From Mesorhizobium sp. GbtcB19 (lineage in GTDB: Bacteria > Pseudomonadota > Alphaproteobacteria > Rhizobiales > Rhizobiaceae), in the NCBI RefSeq assembly GCF_019091085.1, contig NZ_JAGXJY010000002.1:407683-471682 (forward strand): a stretch of DNA of 64,000 bases. The letters run 5' to 3'. Made by a program: the position numbers and the translations under genes. A model generated the notes under the pieces. The model made no database searches. It was not told the DNA's origin and saw only the letters and a list, made by a program, of their open reading frames with translations. Positions 55,788 to 62,870 of this stretch are shown in pieces. Position 1 is the first letter of the stretch, and every line of letters begins with the position of its first letter.

Positions 55788-56606
55788 ATGACGAAGCCTC
55801 AAAAACCTGTTGTTCACGTGGTCTTCAACATGTCGGCTGCCGGCAGCCTGCGCCAGGCTCTCGCTGACATAGGCCTGAGGGAAACCGTCATCGGCCTGCC
55901 AGACGACTTCAGCTTTGGACCCATCGACCCTCCTTCGGCCGATCTTCGCGCCCAGTGGATGGAAGACATATTGGGCTTCGAAAAGCGTCCGGACCTCGAA
56001 CAAGAGGCCGATCTTTTCTGGAGCCGCGCAACGGACAGGGACATCGCCCCAGTCGCATGGGTATGTCGGCAAAACGCGATGGAGTTTGCCGGCTTCCTCG
56101 AGTTCGTTTGGCGGATCGGCGATCATCCGTTCCGAGTGGTCGACATAACCGAGGTCGAATTCGCTCCCAGGCCCGATCGTTCGGAGTCTACGACCTGGCG
56201 AGCAGGATCGTTTGGGCTTGTGCCGTCAGACAGCATTGTCAGAGCACGGCTCTTGGAACGTCAGACGACCTTGACCGGCCAGGAGCTGCAGGCTTACCGC
56301 GATTTATGGAAAAAGCTTCGTGCCGAGAACGCAGCTTTTCGCGTGGTGTCGGACCTTGGCCTGCATTCAGAGCCGATCACGTATTTCGATAGAGCGGTGG
56401 CGTCACAAGTGACAGATGATTGGCAGAAGTGCAGTCACGTGGTCGGCAAAATCCTCGTCGCTCTCTGGGACGATGGCACATACTGCGGAGATCTCACCCT
56501 CTGGTCGCGGGTCCGGGCGCTTTCGGATGAAGGCGTGTTTGAAATGGAAGGTGACGGCGTGCGGATGCGCAACAGCTCCGTGCGGCTGGCGAGCAGGGCT
56601 TTGTGA
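55788..56606 (+). CDS. DUF1835/DUF3658 domain protein
   Basis: A 272-residue protein with the DUF1835 N-terminus (VVHVVFNMSAAGSLRQAL, then LPDDFSFGPI, residues 8-55) and a DUF3658-like C-terminal half (VGKILVALWDDGTYCGDLTLWSRVR, quoted in part as WDDGTYCGDLTLWSRVR). These proteins are of unknown function. It is the last chromosomal gene before the prophage, 36 bp from the left dif-like site, and appears intact. Confidence 0.83.
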   Translation: MTKPQKPVVHVVFNMSAAGSLRQALADIGLRETVIGLPDDFSFGPIDPPSADLRAQWMEDILGFEKRPDLEQEADLFWSRATDRDIAPVAWVCRQNAMEFAGFLEFVWRIGDHPFRVVDITEVEFAPRPDRSESTTWRAGSFGLVPSDSIVRARLLERQTTLTGQELQAYRDLWKKLRAENAAFRVVSDLGLHSEPITYFDRAVASQVTDDWQKCSHVVGKILVALWDDGTYCGDLTLWSRVRALSDEGVFEMEGDGVRMRNSSVRLASRAL

Positions 56607-56642
56607 CATCGCGCTTTCGGCATCTCCGCGCCATATGAGAAA

Positions 56643-56670
56643 AAGTCGCATAAGATAGACTATGCTCTTT
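56643..56670. repeat. Left dif-like XerC/XerD site (attachment site)
   Basis: XerC arm AAGTCGCATAA (56643-56653), 6-bp spacer GATAGA, XerD arm CTATGCTCTTT (56660-56670). The GCGCATAA-N6-TTATG layout of bacterial dif is recognisable. It shares 17 identical bases plus TATG with the right site. Confidence 0.9.
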
Positions 56671-56710
56671 CGCTGCGAAACTTTTGCGAACGGGAATAGG
56701 ACTTCCCGTT
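56668..56710. other. Hairpins just inside the left end of the prophage
   Basis: Two inverted repeats: TTTCGC-T-GCGAAA (56668-56680) and AACGGGAA-TAGGAC-TTCCCGTT (56689-56710, perfect 8-bp stem). They follow the last phage gene in the direction of transcription and may end the phage transcript or fold in the single-stranded genome. There is no T-run. Confidence 0.5.
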
Positions 56711-56788
56711 GCTTGTCTCATCTGATTTGCGGACTTGCGTCAACTGGTCCAGTCACAAGTATGTGAATAGTCCACAAGGGATTAAAAA

Positions 56789-57316
56789 TCAGCCGCACCA
56801 CGGGACAAAGCGTTTTCCCGACCCTTTTCCGCCCGAGGGGCGATTAGACCGAGGCCGCGCCTTGCAGTGAGGCCGTTTGTCGTCACGCACCGAGGGTGAA
56901 AGCTTAGCTTGAGACGTTGCGGCCTTTTGTAGCGGCTTGGAATTGGCCTCGGAGATTTTGAGCCGGGAGACATTGCGCCTCCCACTTTCGTTTGGCGCTG
57001 CGAGCCCAGCCGCGCGGCGGCTGTCGTGCGCTGACACCAGCGCACGGCGGCGGCTTTCGCCGCGCTCTATTTGGCGACGGATCGCTTGTTCGGCCCGTAG
57101 CCGCTTCTGCTCAGGAAGGGCAGGGAGCTGGGCCATGCGACCGCGCAGACTTGCCGACGCCGAGGCGCGGGCAGAGTGACCTATTTGCCGCGACGACCTT
57201 TCGACAACGGGCCGCCCGTTGATACGTCGCGAGGTAGACCGTTCGGATACAGACCGGGCAGAACTATTCGCCCGTTCCGAACGGCGTTCCCGGCTTTGCC
57301 TAGCTTTTCGTGCCAT
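56789..57316 (-). CDS. Very basic phage protein, possible DNA-binding/packaging protein
   Basis: A 175-residue protein extremely rich in Arg, Ser, Ala and Lys (begins ARKARQSRERRSERANSSAR). It has no hydrophobic core and so is probably disordered in the absence of nucleic acid. The start at 57316 has a strong AGGGGA ribosome site 7 nt upstream, located inside the end of rep, and the first 45 codons overlap rep in another frame. Microviruses encode small basic proteins (J/VP8) that neutralise the packaged ssDNA; this one is far longer, so that role is only a suggestion. Confidence 0.62.
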   Translation of the reverse strand: MARKARQSRERRSERANSSARSVSERSTSRRINGRPVVERSSRQIGHSARASASASLRGRMAQLPALPEQKRLRAEQAIRRQIERGESRRRALVSAHDSRRAAGLAAPNESGRRNVSRLKISEANSKPLQKAATSQAKLSPSVRDDKRPHCKARPRSNRPSGGKGSGKRFVPWCG

Positions 57317-58233
57317 ACCAAGTCCCCTGTAGAGTTGCGATAGAACCACAGCCGACCAAGCGGCGTGTCCGAAAAATACGCGTTAACCGTATCGCTGTAA
57401 ACCGGCTCAGAGCCGTATGGCGGGGGAAATTCTGGTTTAGGCACTCGCCCAGCAAACCTTTCTTTGCCAAGGTCAGGAGGCGTTCTGGCAGCATCCCGAT
57501 CAAGGTAATACTCGACCAGATCGGACCACGGCCATTTGTCATGTCCGTGCTTTTCACGCCAGAGCCGCACGAAGCTTCCGACGAAGTGAGAAGCACTAAA
57601 CGATTGCGTCGGCAATCGGAAAGTCTCTGGAAGCCCCGTTTTTTTGTTGATGACATCGGGGAAGCTATAGCTCAATTCTTTCGGAGAAAGCCCGGCATCA
57701 ACATATTTCGCAGCCAACATTTCAAAGTACTTTGCGCCGAGGGCAGGGCGCTTTGACAGCGCAAATTTGGCTTGCTTTTCTAGCGCGCCTTTATCCTTCT
57801 GCACGTATTTAACGCAGTAACGGATAGCTTGTGTGGAGACTTCTTCCCATTGAGAGAAGCCATGCCTCCACATTTTATGGTTGATCCGAGTATTCAACTC
57901 GACCTCGGGCAGCTTGCCCTTTTCATAAAACAGTAACACGTGCCAGTGAGCGCGGCCCTTTTCGGAGCCGTATTCGCCAACGGCGAGATATCGAACGGAG
58001 GCCTTGCGGCGTACTTCGACCAACCAGCGTTGCACGTGTTCATAAGTCAGGAACTGCGCGGCAGGATGATCACCGCCACCATAGGTGAGGGTGACGAACC
58101 GACTTGCCATGGCAGTTCGACTTTCGGCAATGCAGCGACCAACCCAATCTTGGGATTTCTGCTTGAGGCATTGCCAACATTTACGACACCCCAATTCGGT
58201 GCCGTCGTCCAGGCGGATCGGAGAGCCGCACAT
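57181..58233 (-). CDS. Microvirus replication initiation protein (VP4/gpA-type HUH endonuclease)
   Basis: A 350-residue rolling-circle replication initiator that nicks the origin and stays bound to the 5' end. The N-terminal CRKCWQCLKQKSQDWVGRC matches the CxxCxxC-RxDW block of gokushovirus-type VP4. Then come FVTLTYGG, the HUH motif GRAHWHVLLFY (about residue 96) and the catalytic tyrosine motif YCVKYVQK, the same Y-x2-K-Y-x2-K pattern as phiX174 gpA (YVAKYVNK). The start is the ATG at 58233; an in-frame stop lies 13 codons upstream with no alternative start. Its 3' end overlaps the basic protein gene. Confidence 0.93.
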   Translation of the reverse strand: MCGSPIRLDDGTELGCRKCWQCLKQKSQDWVGRCIAESRTAMASRFVTLTYGGGDHPAAQFLTYEHVQRWLVEVRRKASVRYLAVGEYGSEKGRAHWHVLLFYEKGKLPEVELNTRINHKMWRHGFSQWEEVSTQAIRYCVKYVQKDKGALEKQAKFALSKRPALGAKYFEMLAAKYVDAGLSPKELSYSFPDVINKKTGLPETFRLPTQSFSASHFVGSFVRLWREKHGHDKWPWSDLVEYYLDRDAARTPPDLGKERFAGRVPKPEFPPPYGSEPVYSDTVNAYFSDTPLGRLWFYRNSTGDLVWHEKLGKAGNAVRNGRIVLPGLYPNGLPRDVSTGGPLSKGRRGK

Positions 58234-58338
58234 TACCGACCACCCGATTTGGGGTGTTGAGTAACTGCATTAGACGACAAGGGTGCAGGAGCGGGCGCGC
58301 GCGAATAGGGATATTCGCGCGGCCCGTCAAGCCTAGCC

Positions 58339-58388
58339 GCAAGCCGGTTTCCTACAGCCCACTTTGAATGGAGCGGAAACCGGCTTGC
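58339..58388. repeat. 14-bp perfect inverted repeat in the phage regulatory region
   Basis: GCAAGCCGGTTTCC (58339-58352) and GGAAACCGGCTTGC (58375-58388) around a 22-nt loop. In ssDNA this is a strong hairpin. It lies between rep and the plus-strand zinc-ribbon gene and could be a complementary-strand origin, a packaging signal or a terminator/operator. Confidence 0.85.
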
Positions 58389-58413
58389 TACCGTTACGCG
58401 TAACGGATACAAG
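58385..58413 (+). promoter_or_regulatory. Candidate promoter with a 16-bp palindromic operator
   Basis: The perfect palindrome CCGTTACGCGTAACGG (58391-58406) lies in a 17-bp spacer between TTGCTA (58385-58390) and TACAAG (58408-58413), which could be -35 and -10 elements for the plus-strand gene at 58459. A second repeat, GCGTT-N6-AACGC, lies at 58421-58436. A repressor bound here would block the promoter. The box assignments are by eye. Confidence 0.55.
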
Positions 58414-58458
58414 GGCAGGGGCGTTACAACCAACGCCGGGGTTAATGAGGGGTTAAAC

Positions 58459-58785
58459 ATGGAACTTACACCCGTGACAGCGATGAACACCGACACGCTG
58501 TTTTGCAAGCAATGTCAGCAGGTTAAGCCAAGGCCGAGAGGGTGGCGCAGCATCAAATGCGAGCCCTGCTACAGGACGTCAAAGACCGTCCAGAACCGGG
58601 AACGTCAGGCCCGGTTCAGAGCAAGGAAGGCAGAGGCGAACAAGGTACACGTGTTCGGCTACGTGTACCGCCACCAGATGGCCGGTTTGAATGAGTTGAT
58701 CACGGCCCTCGAGCGGGACCCGGACCTACAGGCCGGGCCCGCCAAGAGCGAACGCACAGGACGCTTACGCGGCGTTCGGAACTAA
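58459..58785 (+). CDS. Phage zinc-ribbon protein on the opposite strand, candidate regulator
   Basis: A 108-residue protein and the only phage gene on the plus strand. A zinc-ribbon-like C16-x2-C19 and C34-x2-C37 pair (CKQCQQVKPRP ... KCEPC) is followed by a basic helix (QNRERQARFRARKAEANKV). The C-terminal part includes GYVYRHQMAGLNELITALE. GAGGGG lies 6 nt before the ATG. It is divergent from rep across a palindrome-rich region and its 3' end overlaps the peptidase gene by 21 bp. A DNA-binding repressor role is inferred from placement and composition only. Confidence 0.7.
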   Translation: MELTPVTAMNTDTLFCKQCQQVKPRPRGWRSIKCEPCYRTSKTVQNRERQARFRARKAEANKVHVFGYVYRHQMAGLNELITALERDPDLQAGPAKSERTGRLRGVRN

Positions 58786-59391
58786 GAGCCGCCATCCGCG
58801 CACTTGCCAGTGTGCGGGGTCATAGAACTCCCAATCGCCGCCCCAGTCGATTTTCATCCGACCACGGGCGGCGACGCTTTTCCCGATATGGCCCAACAGG
58901 GTCCATTGCTGGCGCGTCAAATCCCATCCGAGTTTGGAGTGGACAAGATCGAACGCCATGCCGTGCTGGTGCGGCGATTTCCCGCCGACCGCCTTAGTCG
59001 TTCCGAGCGCCCGCAATTCGTCCTGGCGGTCTTTAGACCGCACGAACTCAGCAACGAACATCGGGACGCCTAGCGCCCGCAACTGGCGCTGGAAGGCATC
59101 GTAGAAGCCAAGCAGCTGCATGTTGACGCCTTCACGATCGGCGCGCATCTGTTGCGCGGCATAGCGCTCCCCCATGAGATAGGACCGATCGCGGATACTG
59201 TTGAGAGCTTCCCGGTAGCCGCCCGAAACCATCGCGGTTTCAGGGATTGGAAGATCATCCGGGTAGGCGAGGGCGAGCAGATCGCCGGGAGGCTGTTGCC
59301 CCCGCTGGACGTACAAGTCCACGGCCGACTTAGCGGCCCGGGCGCGTGCGCCCGAGCCTTTGCCGTCGTCAAAGACAGCATCATCCATCAA
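58765..59391 (-). CDS. Phage M15-family peptidase (probable endolysin)
   Basis: A 208-residue protein whose C-terminal half is an M15 D-Ala-D-Ala-type metallopeptidase: FVRSKDRQDELRALG, the zinc motif SPHQHGMAFDLVH (H-x6-D) and the second part DWGGDWEFYDPAHWQ (D-x2-H). It should cleave peptidoglycan cross-links for host lysis or for entry. The N-terminal 90 residues are not recognised. It overlaps the 221-residue gene by 4 bp (ATGA). Peptidases are not part of the classical phiX174-type lysis system, which uses protein E. Confidence 0.88.
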   Translation of the reverse strand: MMDDAVFDDGKGSGARARAAKSAVDLYVQRGQQPPGDLLALAYPDDLPIPETAMVSGGYREALNSIRDRSYLMGERYAAQQMRADREGVNMQLLGFYDAFQRQLRALGVPMFVAEFVRSKDRQDELRALGTTKAVGGKSPHQHGMAFDLVHSKLGWDLTRQQWTLLGHIGKSVAARGRMKIDWGGDWEFYDPAHWQVRGWRLLVPNAA

Positions 59392-60053
59392 GGCTTCTCA
59401 CCCTTGGAAACTGCCGGGCGCTGTCCGGCGTCTCCGCCTTCCGCGCCATCGACTGACCGTCCCGGCGCAGGCTGCTCCAATCGTGCTGCCGGCTCAGTTG
59501 CGCCGGCTTGTGCGTCAGGCTGTTTCGCACGTTTCGCAGCCGCTCGCTGATGAACTCCGCCGCCTGATCCACCGGCGTCTTCGAGGGAATTGGCATTCGC
59601 GTTCCTTTCTTCGAGAAGAGCCATGCGGCGTTCGAATTCCGCATCCATGGCCGCCATTCGGCTGTTGATGTTCTGCTGCATGAGGAATTCCATCCACTCA
59701 ACTTCCGGGTTCCGTTCCCGGCGATTGGCGATGGTCGTGAAGGTTTCGTCCTCGACGTTTTCGTGCCAAATGGCCTCGACCTCAGGCGAGAAGTAGACCA
59801 CGGGCCCCGTGCTATCGAGCACGAGCGAGCAGCCATTCCCGAGGAACTCGACCGCCGACAGGCCGGCAGGCAGCACCGTCAAGAATTCGTCCACCACGAC
59901 GCCTTCGGCATCCGTGTGGAGATAGACATGCACAGGTGCCGCCGCCCGGACATCGAGGCGGATCGTGCGAACCTTATGGTCCGAGAAAAAGATTGCCTCT
60001 TTCTCGTTGTGGACCCGCCAACGCGACAGGTCGCCAAGCTTCTGAATTTCCAT
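59388..60053 (-). CDS. Uncharacterised phage structural-region protein
   Basis: A 221-residue protein downstream of the major capsid gene. The N-terminal 95 residues look like a beta-rich module (IRLDVRAAAPVHVYLHTD, SAVEFLGNGCSLVLDSTG). The middle is a charged helical stretch (WMEFLMQQNINSRMAAMDAE, FERRMALLEERN), and the last 80 residues are low-complexity Gly/Ala/Gln. AAAGGA precedes the ATG by 7 nt. A scaffolding or minor capsid protein would fit the position, since no separate VP3 scaffold gene is seen. No homology is claimed. Confidence 0.72.
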   Translation of the reverse strand: MEIQKLGDLSRWRVHNEKEAIFFSDHKVRTIRLDVRAAAPVHVYLHTDAEGVVVDEFLTVLPAGLSAVEFLGNGCSLVLDSTGPVVYFSPEVEAIWHENVEDETFTTIANRRERNPEVEWMEFLMQQNINSRMAAMDAEFERRMALLEERNANANSLEDAGGSGGGVHQRAAAKRAKQPDAQAGATEPAARLEQPAPGRSVDGAEGGDAGQRPAVSKGEKP

Positions 60054-60104
60054 TTGCGTATCCTTTCAGGAGAAAATTATTCCGAAAATCAGATCTGATC
60101 GCTC

Positions 60105-60136
60105 CGCCTGGCTGGCCACTTTTAGCCAGCCAAGCG
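60105..60136 (-). terminator. Hairpin between the major capsid gene and the next phage gene
   Basis: A 12-bp stem with one G-T pair (CGCTTGGCTGGC / GCCAGCCAGGCG on the minus strand) and an 8-nt loop, 10 bp after the capsid stop. There is only a weak T-tract, so partial termination, mRNA 3'-end protection or a genome structure are all possible. Confidence 0.55.
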
Positions 60137-60146
60137 GAATGATTTT

Positions 60147-61898
60147 CTAGTCGCCCTGATTGATGCCGACTGCCGGAACGTCGTCCGCGACACCGGACGC
60201 CTTGTTGATCCGCGTCGTATCGACGTGGGTCAGGACCTTCGCGTAATCGTCCACGCTTTCCTTGAGGCGCGGGCCGAAGACGGTATTGCCTTCGATGAGC
60301 AGATCACCCTGAGTGACGCATTCGAAGGGGTCCTGAGTGGTGACGACGAACACGGACGTGTTCATGTTCGTGCACAGGTAGAAGTCCGTCCCGAGCGTCG
60401 GATTGACCGTTTCCACGGCCCAAAGGCGCTGGCGATCCTCATCAAAGGGATCGGTCGGGCCCGGACGGTAGAACTTGCCGCCGATACGCGGAGTGTTGAC
60501 GTTCCAGCGATAGTTCAACGGGGCATAGCCGAAGACGCCCGTAGGCGTAGCATGCTGAACGTCCATATACCGGTTCGGCACGGCCTCGACCTTTTCAGGG
60601 TCAAGCGTGTCGCGGAGATAGTGCGGGAAGTTCGCGCCGGTATGAGCGTTCACGCCGGGAACGACCGGGTAGTGATAGAGCGGATCGGCCTGCCGCTCGA
60701 ACAACTGTTCCGGCGTGATTTCCGCAACGACCATGATAATGCCGCCCGTAGGAATGCGCGGCGTTGCCACCGACATTTCAATTTGCGTGGCACCGTTCAC
60801 GACCGATTCCGTCAAGTTGGCAGCGTCCGACGCGTAACGCTTGGACATGCCAAAGATGGTCGTTTCCTCGCCCAGCAAGATCGGCTGACGGAGCGCCTGT
60901 TCCGGGATGGTCAGACCGTCCATCAACATGTTGATGAGGTAATCGTCATCCAGCTCGTTGTACTGAGTACGGAGCTGCGCGAATGCCGCAGTCTGCTTCG
61001 CCAGTTCGATGTTGGAGAGCGACACGGTGATGCCGTTCGCCGCCATTTCCGCGAAGATTTGCGGGACACCGCCCGCGTTCGGAGCCGCCGTCATCTTGAC
61101 CGCGAAGCCGGACCCCGTGTTCTCGGCACTCGCATACGTGGGCGTCGTGCCACCCGTTTCGCGGACCGTGCCACTGGACCCAATACCCGTGCCGGCGCCC
61201 GACACCTTGAGGCCGATACCCTTGACCGGCAACTGAGTGTTGACGACGTTCAAAGCAACGTTGCCGTCAACAAGTGCCTGATCGAAGTTGGGCACGATGT
61301 GACGGAACTGTTCGTGTCGCCAAAAGGCCGGCGCGAGGTTCTTGGCGGTGAGGGCACGGAGCGTCAAATCTGGGGACCGGTTCTTCGCCCGGAAATTCCA
61401 GATTTCGTTATACGCTTCGTGATAGGCCGTCGTGACCGTATCGCCGGTTTTCGCGTGAAGGCCCAGATAGACCTTGATATCATCCGCCGTAGCGGAGTTG
61501 AACGTTTCACGCTGGACGAACGGCTGAACGGGACCGCCCGCATACTGTTCGACGCCCTCATAGGCACGGTTCACAGCGTCCACGCTGTCGAAGCGCGTGA
61601 AGGCCGACCACGGCACCAAATACGCCTTTACCGAGACGTAGACGGCGTTCATCAGGATTTCCGCCGTTTCCATCATTTCGAAAGAGAAGCGCATGCGGCC
61701 AGACCGCACGGCATCTTCACGTAGCAGCGGGACCGCTGCGAGAGGAACCATCTTGCCAGCGGGCAGGGAGGTGATGCCGCGAGCCGTATGGATACGGTGC
61801 GACCGCTCAACCGTTATCGGCTGAGTGGACATGCGGGAGATACGGGTATAGTCGCCGTCGATTACACGAGGGCCGTTACCGCCTTTTGAGCGAGCCAT
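60147..61898 (-). CDS. Microvirus major capsid protein (VP1)
   Basis: A 583-residue capsid protein of Microviridae (F/VP1 type). The N-terminus (HTARGITSLPAGKMVPLAAV and FSFEMMETAEILMNAVYVSV) is the beginning of the beta-barrel as in gokushovirus-like capsids. Later blocks include APAFWRHEQFRHIVPNFDQA, the Gly/Ala/Thr-rich insertion near residues 225-290, NMLMDGLTIPEQALRQPIL-like INMLMDGLTIPEQALRQPIL, and YRWNVNTPRIGGKFYRPG near the end. The size is typical of the alphaproteobacterial microviruses. AAAGGT precedes the ATG. Confidence 0.94.
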   Translation of the reverse strand: MARSKGGNGPRVIDGDYTRISRMSTQPITVERSHRIHTARGITSLPAGKMVPLAAVPLLREDAVRSGRMRFSFEMMETAEILMNAVYVSVKAYLVPWSAFTRFDSVDAVNRAYEGVEQYAGGPVQPFVQRETFNSATADDIKVYLGLHAKTGDTVTTAYHEAYNEIWNFRAKNRSPDLTLRALTAKNLAPAFWRHEQFRHIVPNFDQALVDGNVALNVVNTQLPVKGIGLKVSGAGTGIGSSGTVRETGGTTPTYASAENTGSGFAVKMTAAPNAGGVPQIFAEMAANGITVSLSNIELAKQTAAFAQLRTQYNELDDDYLINMLMDGLTIPEQALRQPILLGEETTIFGMSKRYASDAANLTESVVNGATQIEMSVATPRIPTGGIIMVVAEITPEQLFERQADPLYHYPVVPGVNAHTGANFPHYLRDTLDPEKVEAVPNRYMDVQHATPTGVFGYAPLNYRWNVNTPRIGGKFYRPGPTDPFDEDRQRLWAVETVNPTLGTDFYLCTNMNTSVFVVTTQDPFECVTQGDLLIEGNTVFGPRLKESVDDYAKVLTHVDTTRINKASGVADDVPAVGINQGD

Positions 61899-61923
61899 TC
61901 TTTCTACCTTTCAGCTTGGTTAC

Positions 61924-61978
61924 GACGCGCCGAAGCGCGCCAGACAGGATTTTGCGACGACGTGCGCAGGCAGCGCAC
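61924..61978 (-). other. Two adjacent hairpins between VP2 and VP1
   Basis: On the minus strand, GGCGCGC-TTCG-GCGCGTC (61924-61941) is a 7-bp stem with a C(UUCG)G tetraloop, and GTGCGC-TGCCT-GCGCAC (61962-61978) is a 6-bp stem. They fill the 84-bp gap before the capsid ribosome site and may stabilise or attenuate the message upstream of VP1. Confidence 0.6.
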
Positions 61979-61982
61979 GCCA

Positions 61983-62867
61983 CTAGAACGCGCCGGAATT
62001 CAGGGGCGGCAGACCGCCCCATGTGGAGGAAGGACGAGCGTAAGGCTCGAACCGGCTACGAGGCCGGCGAGGGCGGTAAGGCTTGCCCTTGCGGAAACGC
62101 GCAATGCGCTCCGCTAAAAGCCGGTCACCGGCCTTCGCGTAATGGTCGACGTTGTAGAGAAGGTCGCGCCCGAGGGAGATACCCCCGGCGAGTGTCGAGC
62201 CGATTTCGCTATCGCCATACGCATCTTCGAACCCCGCCATGTCTGGCGTGGTCGGATCATGGCGAAGCCACCCATTGGTGAAGCTGTCCAACCAAGGAGT
62301 GTTGGAAAGCTTGCCGTCTTTCAACGGCGGCGGAGTGTAGGACGAAATAGCGGCATTACCCTTAGAGGTCGCGCCGCCCCCCGACATCGAGCCCTCAGAC
62401 GGGCCGTAGATCGGGTTTCCGGTTAACTGCCCGAGGACAGTTACCGGCGGTCCGTTTTCCCATCCCCGAGATAGGGAAGCCGGGGCATTCCGAACACCAG
62501 CGCCGGAAGCAACAGGCCCGTGCCGAGAAGGAACAGTGTGTAGAAGATTTCCGGTTTCCGCGTTGAGGTTGGCGATTTGTGCGTCAAGCAACCTACTCCG
62601 TTGAGACCGTTCGGCATCTTCGAACGGGTTGAAATTGGTGAGCCAATCACCGACGCGTGATAACGCGCCGCCGACAGGATTACCCGGAGTGGTTGTTGAG
62701 GTAAAGCCCGCCGAGCCGCCGTTGCGGATAGCGGTTAGCGGGTTGAAGCCAGCGGCTTCAGCGTCACGCACCATGCGCTTATAATCGACATGGGACGTGG
62801 TTTCCTGCTTGTCCGAGCCAAAGAGCCCGGAGACAAGAGACCCGGCAGCGCCGAGTAGAGCTTCGAT
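61983..62867 (-). CDS. Microvirus DNA pilot protein (VP2/gpH-type)
   Basis: About 294 residues, the minor spike-associated protein that forms the DNA-ejection tube in related phages. The N-terminal Gly/Ala-rich amphipathic segment EALLGAAGSLVSGLFGSDKQ is the hallmark of VP2, followed by MVRDAEAAGFNPLTAIRNGG, which matches the AxxAGFNPL block. There is a mid-protein helix (RSQRSRLLDAQIANLNAETG) and a basic C-terminus. The first in-frame ATG is only at 62774, after the hallmark segment. The frame is open to 62870, and ATC at 62867 sits where the start should be, 11 nt after an AGGAGG. A conservative annotation would begin at 62774 (263 residues). Confidence 0.82.
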   Translation of the reverse strand: MEALLGAAGSLVSGLFGSDKQETTSHVDYKRMVRDAEAAGFNPLTAIRNGGSAGFTSTTTPGNPVGGALSRVGDWLTNFNPFEDAERSQRSRLLDAQIANLNAETGNLLHTVPSRHGPVASGAGVRNAPASLSRGWENGPPVTVLGQLTGNPIYGPSEGSMSGGGATSKGNAAISSYTPPPLKDGKLSNTPWLDSFTNGWLRHDPTTPDMAGFEDAYGDSEIGSTLAGGISLGRDLLYNVDHYAKAGDRLLAERIARFRKGKPYRPRRPRSRFEPYARPSSTWGGLPPLNSGAF

Positions 62868-62870
62868 GAA

